A DNA stretch of 64,000 nt, taken from Argyresthia goedartella (Eukaryota; Arthropoda; Insecta; Lepidoptera; Argyresthiidae). A model generated the notes under the pieces. The model was not told the DNA's origin. It saw nothing but the letters and a program-made list of their open reading frames with translations, and searched no databases. Made by a program: the position numbers and the translations under genes. Where the stretch lies: the NCBI GenBank assembly GCA_949825045.1, contig OX463813.1, forward strand, positions 26,456,001 through 26,520,000, in the 5' to 3' direction. This document shows, piece by piece, positions 55,201-64,000 of the stretch. Every line of letters starts with the position of its first letter. The first letter of the stretch is position 1.

Positions 55201-55724
55201 AGTTTGCTGATATCGTAGCAAGGGGGTCCTTAGTCTCGGTACACTACTGAGAAACACGCGTTGTCTTATAGATATTTGACCTTGATAGAAAACAGTTGTT
55301 GTTGTGTGTTACAAATGTACTTACAAGTGGGATACCCTAAGGGATTAGTTAGATTGTAAGTGATTGTGTATCTATTCTCTATTTTTTTCCTGTAACTTGT
55401 GATTGCTAAATAGTTTAATAAACATGATCCACCGTGCCGTTGCATGTAAATCATTCATAAAGCCATTTCGTCAACGAAACAGTTTTAGGTCGAAAAAATA
55501 ATGAAGATAAAAGATACGGCTTTTTAATGTTAAGTCGGTTTGTCCACTTATGACAAAAGTTTCGGGGTTTTAACAAACAGTTTATTCCTTTGTAAATTCA
55601 ATATTAGGAAGTATACACAACAAACTATTTACATACCTGTATGAGTTTAAACTTTGCAAATAGGTAGCATATACACTTTGTAGTTTTCTATAGGTACTTA
55701 AATGTACGTATTTTATAATTTATT
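52256..55724. other. Long stretch with no gene seen
   Basis: AT-rich. Minor features are a GC-rich hairpin AAAGGGGG...CCCCCTTT at about 53,436-53,463, a dispersed word GTGCAAATCAGTATTTTTGA at 53,507, and a (GAT)n microsatellite at about 53,958-54,006. Frames of 60-68 codons, for example near 53,824-54,030, are not convincing. This is the longest part of the window without a clear element. Confidence 0.5.
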
Positions 55725-55860
55725 TATTGCACACAAATAATTACAAAGAAAAAGAAATAATCCACTAAATCAAGTTGGGATGAGAAAGGTTGATTGCTGA
55801 GCAGGTGTACAAAGGTGTGCAATACTTGGGTTTATTACTAAATTGTCACATGTATAAATT
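55725..55860 (-). repeat. LINE 3'-end fragment, minus strand
   Basis: TTTATTTATTGCACACAAAT (tail complement), then GGTTGATTGCTGAGCAGGTG TAC, both shared with the minus-strand LINE at 16,960-17,140. The hairpin block itself is deleted here. Confidence 0.6.
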
Positions 55861-56360
55861 GTATTTATAAGTTTTGATAATGCCCAGGTAGGAATTGGTA
55901 ACTTCGAACATTAAATCTTGCCCTAATTCAAATTCAAATAATTATGTCAAACTTTTCTTGTGTAAAGTTGACTTTTAGTCTGATTTGAAAACTTTTCCGG
56001 AAGTGAATCGATCTTCTGTAGAGCATTTTTTGATTTATAAATTAAGATTTTCATCGACTAATTTATTATTAATTTGTTACATTGAATATCGAATTTGAAC
56101 ATAACTTCTATTAGCAGAAATCGCAGCTTTGTAAGGGCTCAAGACATTTTTCACTTCGTAGGTAAAAATGATTTTATCGAAAAAACAACCCTTGTTACGC
56201 ATTAAATTAATTTGTTACTCACTATTCACTAAAAGGGCAAAATTCTAGAGCGTATATTAACTAACAGCGTTTATTTAATTGATGTCATAGAGGTGTAATT
56301 TTCATCATAAATGGTACTAAAGGAATTCCCGGATTGTGGCGGAAACTAGTTTCGTCTGAA
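55861..56360. other. No gene seen
   Basis: AT-rich, unassigned. Confidence 0.4.
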
Positions 56361-56503
56361 GGTTTCCTCACGACATTTTCCATCACGTTAGAACATTCGC
56401 ACTTAAGAGAAATTACTTAACTCATTGGTTAAAGGACAGCACCGGACTCGAACCCGCAACTCCTGTGTGAGGAGCGAGCATGAAACCACCAGATCACGGA
56501 GCT
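56361..56503 (-). repeat. tRNA-derived SINE family C, head and body
   Basis: Minus strand: GAGCTCCGTGATCTGGTGGT at the head, B-box-like GGTTCGAGTCCGG, then GATGGAAAATGTCGTGAGGA. It is the clearest head of this family in the window. Confidence 0.7.
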
Positions 56504-57244
56504 CCCTCAGATATTTACCGACTAATAAAATAAGGTAACCACAGCCAGAGGCTACAAGAATACATAAACATCCCACAGCCCCGTCCAACAAGATATAATC
56601 AATTGATATCCTACCTCCCCAATGGCAAAACGGTCTCGTATACAGTATGATAATTTATCACTTGCCAGTCCTGCGCAGCGGAGCACGGTATCGAAATGCG
56701 CGACGAACCGATTTCGACACCCCCTGTAAAGGCGGTTGAGTAAGGCCGCTTTTTGTGGAGGTCGCATCATTATCTAGCTGGGGGCCTATTCCGCTTAACA
56801 TTTCGCGGCACACTACTGAGATCCTATTCAGATTCTACCAACAAAACATACACATACATACATTGCGCGCACGATAAACCAGATATGTAATACAGCAGGG
56901 GGCAAGCCTATCGAAGCAGCTTACACTGGTGATGATGGTGATGATACATATTGAAAAAAAAACGTACATCGCCGTCTCTTTGCGACGTCTGTTGACGCAC
57001 GCTCGCTACTACTCGCCTACCTTCTATACTACCTGCCAAATAACGTGGCAATAGAGGTCATTGTCACAATAGAGGACCTTCACCAAAATCCTATTTAAGT
57101 ATCGCTAATTCATTCGCTTGCCATACAAACCCATTGCAAAACTGGTATCGCTAACTATCGTGGTACTAGGCCTATTATAAAGCTGGTACAACGAGATTCT
57201 AGCGATGCCGGCTTGCGATAGATTTTTACGGTAAGCGACAGAAT
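56504..57244. other. No gene seen
   Basis: A GC-richer patch at 56,620-56,770 and a GATGATGGTGATGAT microsatellite near 56,931. A minus-strand frame here (56,552-56,770) shows no domain. Confidence 0.4.
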
Positions 57245-57425
57245 TATAGATCCATAAATTGGATTTTTGGATCTCTTTTAAAATTTGGTTGTGCTGAACT
57301 AATACGTATGATTATTATAATAAATACAGGAATAAATAATTACAAAAATATTAACAGCAAGGTCGGTGTTGAGCTAGATTAACCCCAACAGCAAGGTCTG
57401 TGTTGAGCTAGACTAACCCCATACA
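57245..57425 (-). repeat. LINE 3'-end fragment, second type, with a 34-bp tandem duplication
   Basis: On the minus strand this matches the 3' UTR at 20,140-20,290 (GCTCAACACCGACCTTGCTG, AAAAGAGATC.AAAAATC). The block AACAGCAAGGTC.GTGTTGAG is present twice in tandem (57,353-57,386 and 57,387-57,420). In the family this block occurs once at 20,140. Confidence 0.65.
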
Positions 57426-57849
57426 TACATTAACACATAACCCTCACCGTGCACTACGTGTGTGTTGCCTCTCGAGCGGTTTGCTCTTGTACCGTAAATG
57501 TGACTTGTATTTAAAATACATTTTTTTTAATCTTTCAACAGCCCGTTTTAAAGAAAGCAGGGTAAACACGTGGGCGCATCTGCGCCTCTTTAACTCCTTA
57601 TGGGAGCTGGCGTGACTCTCTGATTGCTTATTTTGTAGTTTTGTGAAAGAAGTATAAAACATTAACAATATTTAAGATGAAGAGAAATTTATTCATATTC
57701 TTACAAATTGTTAGAAAGTAGTTGTGACCCTGGGCGATGCGCTAGTTGAAAACTGTGTCGCATAAAACTTTTATATTTAAAGTACTTTTATACTGTCAAA
57801 ATTGGCAGTAATAAACACAAAATAACCTAACTTATGAACAAATATTAAA

Positions 57850-58436
57850 TTAAATAAAAATATCTCTCAGATCGCCGCCGTCGAGAGGCAGAGTGTCCAA
57901 CATGCTGGCACCATTACCTCGCTGTATAGCCAGGCTTATGCGCTGGGCGAGGAAGGTGCCAGCTCTTGGATCACCCGACGCTTCAACGAGTCTTTTCGCA
58001 ATCTCTTTAAAGACTCGCCGTGCGTCAGGTCCCCACGGCCCGAGGGTCTCCACGCCAAACGGCACAAATATGTAGTCCTCCCCGAGGGCGGCATACATGC
58101 GCCGCTTGAGACCCTCCGCAGAGTCCGCCGCTGCGCCGGCCCTTGATGAAGTCGCTGATAAATGGGATGGCGCTAGTGTGTCAACACATGTCGCATCCCA
58201 CACCAGCGACCTCCCATGCTGCCATGGAATGAGCGTTATTCCGTCGTGCCTCTTACCGTCGTCACGGACTATGCCTGGGGGTTCGAGAACAGATGGCAAG
58301 CCCGCGCTGGAAAGGGCCCGACAGATGACGTCATTCAGAGCAGCATGTCTAGAGAGACGGCCAGCGCTGTAGTTGCAGGACAGGCACACCCTAGCACCGC
58401 AGCGGCAACTTAGTTCAATAAAACAATATGGTCTTC
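57850..58436 (-). pseudogene. Retroelement C-terminal fragment, possibly endonuclease-like
   Basis: Minus-strand frame bounded upstream by a stop at about 58,437. It starts [16 protein letters not shown], then [59 protein letters not shown] and [20 protein letters not shown], ending [20 protein letters not shown]. As I recall, this C-terminal domain is widespread in invertebrate RT-bearing elements and matches the RT family whose middle part survives at 18,665-19,400. The E...RHDG...WDAT spacing is compatible with a PD-(D/E)XK-like nuclease fold, which is inference. The RT part is missing. A Cys-rich segment appears shortened. Confidence 0.65.
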
Positions 58437-58796
58437 CATCTCATTTAACCGGTCCGGCTCACCAGGGCTGAATGTCAAATTACCATCTGAAACTCATATT
58501 GCCTCTTTCCCAAAATGCCTGAAATCCATAACGACACCTTCCACTAATGACTGAATGTCTGAATACCTTTGGCGTTTTGTACAGTCGATGAAAAATTGTT
58601 TAGGGTGCCTTTCCAGTTGAATATCATCTAGTGTAGACACCTTTAGAGTTATTTAATGCTTCATCTTGCTTAATATTTAATTGGGAACTAAGTCCAATGT
58701 AAGTAAAATGTAATCTAAGTAAAATGCAAATAGTTTAAAAAATAACATTAAATTGGGTGAACAAAGCCGCAATTGATAAATTAATAATAACGTGAC

Positions 58797-58950
58797 AAGG
58801 GTTAGCCCATCGCCGCAGCTATGCAGTGAGGTAGATTTCCTCACGATATTTTCCATCAATGTTAGAACGTCCGTCCGTATAACCGTCTAGTACGTGGTTT
58901 GATCAGCACCGGGATTTGAACCTGCATCTCCTGTGTGAGAAGCAAATAAA
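58797..58950 (-). repeat. SINE family C fragment inside the MULE
   Basis: GGTAGATTTCCTCACGATAT..TTCCATCA and GGGATTTGAACCTGCATCTC CTGTGTGAGAAG match the other family C copies. Its position between the MULE ends indicates a later insertion, or capture by the element. Confidence 0.6.
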
Positions 58951-59183
58951 GCTTTTTTATAATATGGCAGCTCATGTCAAATAGCTTATAGCTATAATTT
59001 TTTTGTCTGGTCCCATTTCAACAATCATACTCTTAGAGGAGTTTCAACAAAGAGTTTCATTGACCTGAGATCCTTCTGGCATGGCCACTTCAAAGACAAC
59101 TACTTATTAACATATATATTTTTTAAACAAATGACGCTGTTTAGATACTTCAAAATAGTAGATTTCATCAATTTTGCAAAATA

Positions 59184-59444
59184 GAAATAAGAAAGGACAT
59201 CGTTTTCACTGAAAATCAGAAGTGGAAGCCTTGCCTTCTATATGATCGACACGAATATAACTTTGGGAATTCCAATAAAAGTGGCAACTCTATGTGGAGA
59301 TGTACTAATCGCCCCGATTGCAACGCATCTCTGACCATCAATGCTCTAAGAAACGCCATAGTGAGGCCCAGCAGCTCACATGTGTGCGAGGTAAACCATT
59401 CTCAAAATATTCGAGATAAAGTAATTGACGACTGCAAAAAATAA
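59184..59444 (+). pseudogene. FLYWCH-type zinc-finger fragment
   Basis: The frame reads EIRKDIVFTENQKWKPCLLY, DRHEYNFGNSNKSGNSMWRC, TNRPDCNASLTINA, then SSSHVCEVNH and stops at TAA. C-x5-C and the W-R-C-T core match FLYWCH domains. The usual final H-x-H pair reads V-N-H, so one zinc ligand may be lost, although another His lies six residues before the last. There is no start codon. An AG just before the frame might be an exon edge. In related elements the FLYWCH finger precedes a MULE transposase and helps it bind DNA. Confidence 0.75.
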
Positions 59445-59482
59445 ATACGCGATAAAATGACACCAATAAAAAAAATGAAAAG

Positions 59483-59778
59483 CACGTGGTAAACTATAAG
59501 CGCCGCCGCAGCAATAATGCTTTAGAAGGCTGGAACAGGCGGCTTAATATAAGAATGACACACAAACCGTTCGCTTCATTTATGTGCTAAAGAAAGAAGC
59601 ACAATACCAGAACACTCGTACGAGAAACGCGGTATTATCAGGTGCGCGTCGAAGGCGCAACGAAATTCGACCCTTCGACCGTAACTTCAAAAATCAGCTG
59701 CAGGAGCTAAATGATGACAAAAAAACCTCTTTCGAGTTCTTAGAAAGTGTAGCAACATTACGGAAACGTTACAACTAA
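59483..59778 (+). pseudogene. MULE transposase C-terminal remnant
   Basis: In one frame: HVVNYKRRRSNNALEGWNRR, LNIRMTHKPFASF. After a 1-nt shift near 59,580 it continues LKKEAQYQNTRTRNAVLSGA and RNFKNQLQELNDDKK to TAA. SNNALEGWNRRLN followed by a K-rich helix is typical of the end of MULE-type transposases linked to FLYWCH fingers. The catalytic DDE part is absent. Confidence 0.7.
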
Positions 59779-60155
59779 ATTATATTTAAGTATGTCTACT
59801 GTAGATAATATTAAATTGAAACGTTTTCTTATATATTTATCTATCCCGCACTATCCCACATTTTTTATTGAATTAAGAATATGCCTATTTTTTAACAAGA
59901 ATTAAACTTAAGTTAGTTTTACTCTGACACGTCTTTTTCTTATATAAATCTTATAAGGTCAAAAGTCAGTAGGCACCTACGAAGTATATATTTGTAACGA
60001 CTGTACATCGATTGTCATTTTCTTTTTTCAGGCATCTGGAAATTAGGTTATTATTATAATTTCAGTCATTTTGGGAAAGAGACAATATGAGTTTCGGGTG
60101 TTACAGACAGATGGTAATTTGACATTCAGCCCTGGTGGGCCGGACCGCATTTAAC

Positions 60156-60845
60156 AACTATAACTATTCAATAATTATTGTACAATGTAATTCTCACGTC
60201 TCCCCATTGGTGCCTGAGCTCTGAGCGCGTGGCTGACCAACTTTTTGCTTGTTAAAACACCCGCTGTGAACCGACGTGAGCGGAATGACTGAATGATTTG
60301 ATTGTATGAATGAAATGTCCCGGGGCGGCGTGGACATCGGCGTTTTTGCGGTGGAGATGTTATAAATGATGTAAAGACGTCTTAAAATGGAAGTGGAATT
60401 AAGTCCGTGTTGACTGGTTGGCAATGGGGGTTTTGGGTTTGAAATATGTTCGTAGGTTCATTAAAAGAGAGATAGAGATTAAAACTGTATTAAAATGACC
60501 AAGTGCACAGAGTGCTTCCTAAATTAAATGCCACTTAAGTGTTATTTATTATTACGGTAAGTTTTGTTACAAATTGATGATATGATTGTTTATTGCATAC
60601 CAAACCGGTACCATGGTTTGTTTAGTTTCTTAAATTAACTGTTTTAGTTTTAAAGGGGGAATACCTGTGCCGACCACGTAATTCTTAGCACGTAGATCGG
60701 CACAAATAAGTAAATCTTATTATCTCTTAAGCCAGAATGAACATGTATTCGACTAATATATAAGATATATGTTTATATGAATACATCAGAACTCAACTGA
60801 GCATGCTGTAACATGCTTTTTATAACGTCTCCAAAGAGGGGTGTT
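60156..60845. other. No gene seen
   Basis: Unassigned. GTGCCGACCACG..ATTCTTAGCACG and CGTAGATCGGCAC at 60,668-60,704 form an imperfect inverted repeat. Confidence 0.4.
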
Positions 60846-61099
60846 ATAATAATAATAATAATACCTTGGACACTATTTACACACATTGATCTAGCCCAAA
60901 ACTAAGATTCCCTGCATCTTGGGTACTAGACAACGATACACATACTTATATAGATAAATATTATACTTAGATAGATAAACAACCATGACTAGGGTACAAA
61001 CATCCGTTCTCATCAAACAAATGTTTGCCCCCACCGGGACTCGAACCCGGGACCCTTGGCTTTGTAGGCAGGGTTACTGCCGACTCGGCCTTACGGGTC
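60846..61099 (-). repeat. tRNA-derived SINE family A, copy 3 (full length)
   Basis: Minus strand: head CGTAAGGCCGAGTCGGC with a decayed A box, B-box-like GGTTCGAGTCCCGG, the same body as copy 2, and an (ATT)n tail at about 60,846-60,862. Confidence 0.85.
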
Positions 61100-61322
61100 G
61101 TCAAAATAAGTTTGAATCCTCTGTCGGTGTGTCTGTATACACAGACATACCTTGGTGGACGGATTTTAATGCGGTTTTCTGTAAATAATTGTTAACTTCG
61201 CTGCGATAGTTCTTAGATATGTTTTGTTAAAATCAGTTCAGCAGTTCGAAAAGTATCAGCTTAACAAGGAATGGCGGTCAAATGGGAGGACTGCATTTTG
61301 TAGTTGATATAATAGTAGACTT

Positions 61323-61520
61323 CCGATGACCTCTGTGGTGTTTCGGCCGAGAGAGGTCCCTGGTTCGAATACCGGCTGGGGAGAGGAAAGAAAAAAAAAT
61401 CCCCCGTTCTTGGATGTTTACATGTGTGGCATGTCCCTGTTTGTGGTTCCCACGACACAGGCTATCGTAGTGTGGGGCCATAAGCAATGTATGTGCCTGT
61501 ATGTAAATGTTATGTTACTT
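61323..61520 (+). repeat. tRNA-derived SINE family B
   Basis: Head GACCTCTGTGGTGTTTCGGC, B-box-like GGTTCGAATACC, GGCTGGGGAGAGG, then the body GTTTGTGGTTCCCACGACAC AGGC and the 3' part AATGTATGTGCCTGTATGT. Frames that read through it are not genes. Confidence 0.75.
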
Positions 61521-62119
61521 CCCATGCGACGGTTCTTAGATTATTTTTATTAAAATTTATTTAGTAGCTTGATAGTTATCAGCCTAACAAACGTGTGGAC
61601 CAAATATAATGTGGTTTTTCTTAGTTGGTAGTACTTCACTGCGCTGGTTCTTACATTAGATATGTTTTGTTAGGTACTGAACCGAAGGTATTTTATAAGG
61701 TATTTTTTTCAGCATACTAAAGGTTTTTCAAAATTTAAAATGTTAAATTATTGGAGCGTCAAACTTTAAGTTGAGCTGTTATTTAAATATGAATGTATAC
61801 AGAAACATATAGAATAAGTTCAGCCGGCGTATATAAAAAAATGTAAGTATTCCGGCCCAGCCAGTCCCGTTCATCTTACTGTTTAATGCAGTTTTCCTCC
61901 CTATGTATCCTAACGTTGTTTCCTGCAGCGTTGAATACTACAATGTAATTTCCTTTTCTTAATATACGTGCGTGCCGTTGCATCCGCCACCGCATACGGA
62001 AATGTTATAAATATGAATTACGTGACTTGGGAGATGGCGTTCATAAGATACATTGTATAGGTAACTCGATAAGTTTAAAGAAAACAAAAAACTTCACAAG
62101 CTATTAACATATTTATATA
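61521..62119. other. No gene seen
   Basis: AT-rich, unassigned. Confidence 0.4.
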
Positions 62120-62800
62120 TTTTTTTTCGGAATACTTAATAAAAGATGGAGAATGAAGGATTCTCTAAGCAAAGTTCCATTCGCATAAACCAACTATTAA
62201 AACACTTTTGCCAGTCTTGATCCGATAGGTCCGAAATTGCGACTTCGTAGGCGGCCACCTCCTCTTCGACACACGAAAAAAGACCCTTTTAATTTTTCCT
62301 TGATCAACGGGCTCAAAAATAAATAACAGGGTGCTAAATCAAGACTGTATGGTGGATGGGGCAAGATTTTAACACCGGATTCCTCAAGAAACGTCTTTGT
62401 TCTGAGGGACATATATAACGAAGCGTCATCATGATGCAGCAGGATTCCTCAAAGCGTGGTGTTTGGTCTCCTCTCTCGCAGAGCTTGGAAAACTTTCCGC
62501 AATGCTACTGTTGTATACTATTCCGAGTTAACAGATCTATGATTTTCCAACATTTTTTATGACGCATGCCCGCTGCGAGATAAACAACTAGCCAGCATTT
62601 TTTTACCAACGTTACGAGGTCTTTGCAGTTTTGTCGGCAACTTTCCTTCTGAAAAGACCCATACTGTCGACTTTCTCTTATGTTTCGGATAATATTGATA
62701 AATCCACGTTTCCGTCGCCTGTGATGATTTCCGAAACATGTCCTGACGCTCCGTTTTCAAATCGTAGACGCATTTCGCGGCCCTTACATAAGGAGGCCTT
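62120..62800 (-). pseudogene. mariner-family transposase remnant
   Basis: Minus strand. 62,557-62,760 encodes ATETWIYQYYPKHKRKSTVW VFSEGKLPTK and RNVGKKMLASCLSRSGHAS, then a stop. 62,200-62,440 encodes HHDDASLYMSLRTKTFLEES, GVKILPHPPYSLDLAPCYLF and KEKLKGSFF. These match the catalytic half of mariner transposases: the segment around the first Asp (here T-E-T-W) and the HDNA...PYSPDLAPCDFF region. The first acidic motif, usually GDETW, reads TETW, and several stops and shifts occur. The terminal repeats were not located. Confidence 0.8.
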
Positions 62801-62884
62801 TTAGTGATTTGTCTTTAGAATGAATGATTTGAATCTAAAACTACATTATCTATGTGGTAAAGGACTCTTGTCATTTCTCAGTGA

Positions 62885-62975
62885 TGGACTAGCCCCCAGT
62901 CACGAAAAATGGAGTATTGAATAACTGGCTAAATGTGGGCGTGTGCCTGTGCCACCCCGTATGTGAAAATCCGTG
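62885..62975 (+). repeat. SINE family C body fragment
   Basis: GGACTAGCCCCCAGTCACGA, TGGAGTATTGAATAACTGGC and GTGCCACCCCGTATG in the order seen, inverted, in the copy at 51,444-51,723. Confidence 0.55.
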
Positions 62976-63299
62976 CTTTATAGTTATCAAGGATATATCC
63001 CAGAAAAAATACATGCGAACAAATTTCCATATACTCTTAGAATCCTATCACAACACAACTTTGAAATTGATCCGATTCATTGTTCATCCGATAACTTCAA
63101 TTACTCTCATCACAGTCAACAAAGAGACTGGGTGAGTTATAGATACGTACAGGTAAGGGTGTGCCAAGTGCTCAGGGAATATTCCCAATATTAACGATGG
63201 TGCGGGCAATCGCAAAAAGTCCAGTCTGTCGACAGGCGGTCCATTGGCCAAATGCACATACTTATATAACTATAGAGTTTCTGTAAATAACATACAGTT

Positions 63300-63360
63300 T
63301 ATTGATGGAGTATTGAATGACTGGCTAACTTGGGAAAAGGCGTGACGCTATGTTATATTT
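63300..63360 (+). repeat. SINE family C tail fragment
   Basis: TGATGGAGTATTGAATGACT, then GGCTAACTTGGGAAAAGGCG and GACGCTATG. The middle (CCGCCACCCC) is missing. Confidence 0.55.
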
Positions 63361-63720
63361 ATTAGTCGTTTGAACCTTATTGGAGATTTACCGGCAGTGA
63401 AAAGCTTTCTTGTTGGAGATAAGTATGGGTTTGTTCATACATGTAATCCATTTATATTTCATTGTTTCAGAATTAAATAGTTAATTTACCAATATTCCCA
63501 AGTTAAATTTGCACCCGATTCCCAATGTTCCCGTTGCCGCCAACAGCGGGCTCATCAGTGAGTGTATGCATGTAATGTAAGCTACACCTATCCGATTTCT
63601 TAACGTACTTATCTTGAACGTTACTGTACACTAATTGGGTAGGACATTGCGTGTGGGGTGCAATTAGATTCTGGTGGTTTGGACGAGAATCGCTTCGCGG
63701 AAGCAGTCCCAATATGATCT
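63361..63720. other. No gene seen
   Basis: Unassigned. 63,395-63,430 (GAAAAGCTTTCTTGTTGGAG ATAAG) is weakly like a decayed LINE 3' block. Confidence 0.35.
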
Positions 63721-63739
63721 CTTAGCTATAAATATACTT

Positions 63740-64000
63740 ATGCTCACGCCTTTTCCCCAGAAAATGGGTAGGCTGTATATTATTAGTATTTTATATTTTA
63801 TTAGTATATTATTAGTATTTATTATATAATTATAGTAATTATATATTTAATTTTATTTTATTTATTAATATTTATATAAGTACTCGTTTATTTCGTTATA
63901 TTGATGTACACATAAGTCTGCCCCTGCTCAGCAATAAACCTTTCCTTGAGCAGGTCTGAGAGATTTCTTATTAGAGATAAGCTCGCCTTTGTGTGCTATT
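63740..64000 (+). repeat. LINE 3' end cut by the right window edge
   Basis: AT-rich run with repeated ATTAGTAT words, then GTACACATAAGTCTGCCCCT GCTCAGCAATAAACC and the hairpin ATTTCT-TATT-AGAGAT (63,963-63,978, one G-T wobble), then AAGCTCGCCTTTGTGTGC. The CTGCTCAGCAA block is shared, inverted, with 17,090 and 55,790. The tail lies beyond the window. Confidence 0.75.

Larger units (their letters stand above)
58450..60147 (+). mobile_element. Mutator-like element (MULE), internally deleted, with FLYWCH remnant
   Basis: 1,698 bp with long imperfect inverted ends of about 90 bp beginning CGGTCCGGCYCACCAGGGCT. They are flanked by a perfect 8-bp target duplication CATTTAAC (58,442-58,449 and 60,148-60,155). 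The right arm carries an extra segment of about 13 bp (TCTGTAACACCCG when read inward). The interior holds a FLYWCH zinc-finger fragment and the C-terminus of a transposase, but no catalytic core. Long ends, 8-bp duplication and FLYWCH together indicate a MULE-type element. Confidence 0.8.

Overview
The window looks like transposon-dense, AT-rich DNA from an insect, most likely a moth or butterfly. No host gene could be recognised. Nearly every coding-like stretch belongs to a mobile element, and the rest is short repeats and unassigned AT-rich sequence. The lepidopteran call rests on recalled resemblance of the LINE 3' ends, tRNA-derived SINE families and foldback MITEs to moth and butterfly repeats. 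No database search was possible.

Layout. 1-2,545: the 3' part of a non-LTR retrotransposon whose reverse transcriptase (RT) ORF runs in from the left edge. 4,058-5,910: a MITE and LINE/SINE tails. 6,085-13,180: a complete BEL/Pao LTR retrotransposon with LTRs that read identical, a 5-bp target duplication and one uninterrupted 1,809-residue gag-pol frame. 13,181-22,200: tandem duplications, a MITE inserted in another inverted-repeat element, and several decayed LINE pieces. 22,204-23,759: a Tc1-type element with one frameshift in its transposase. 23,849-24,519: a MITE split by a second MITE. 25,793-33,543: a second, GC-richer BEL/Pao element with diverged LTRs, several coding breaks and a LINE tail inserted in its left LTR. 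35,545-37,012: a composite of doubled inverted repeats. 40,663-42,120: a 5'-truncated LINE with an intact RT frame. 43,004-43,802: a possible solo LTR. 46,530-48,806: a two-exon transposase-like gene flanked on both sides by the long-armed foldback family (M1). 57,850-60,147: a retroelement C-terminal fragment next to a Mutator-like (MULE) element with inverted ends, an 8-bp target duplication, a FLYWCH zinc finger and a transposase C-terminus. 62,120-62,800: a mariner remnant. The right edge cuts another LINE 3' end.

How the parts relate. The elements are layered, which gives relative ages: LINE tail into BEL LTR, MITE M1 into MITE M2, M2 into another inverted-repeat element, SINE into LINE, SINE-like sequence into MULE. 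The elements with best-preserved coding capacity are the 6,085 BEL/Pao element, the left-edge LINE and the two-exon transposase gene. The most informative recurrent signal is a 16-nt hairpin (6-bp stem, 4-nt loop) found eight times in LINE 3' ends on both strands.
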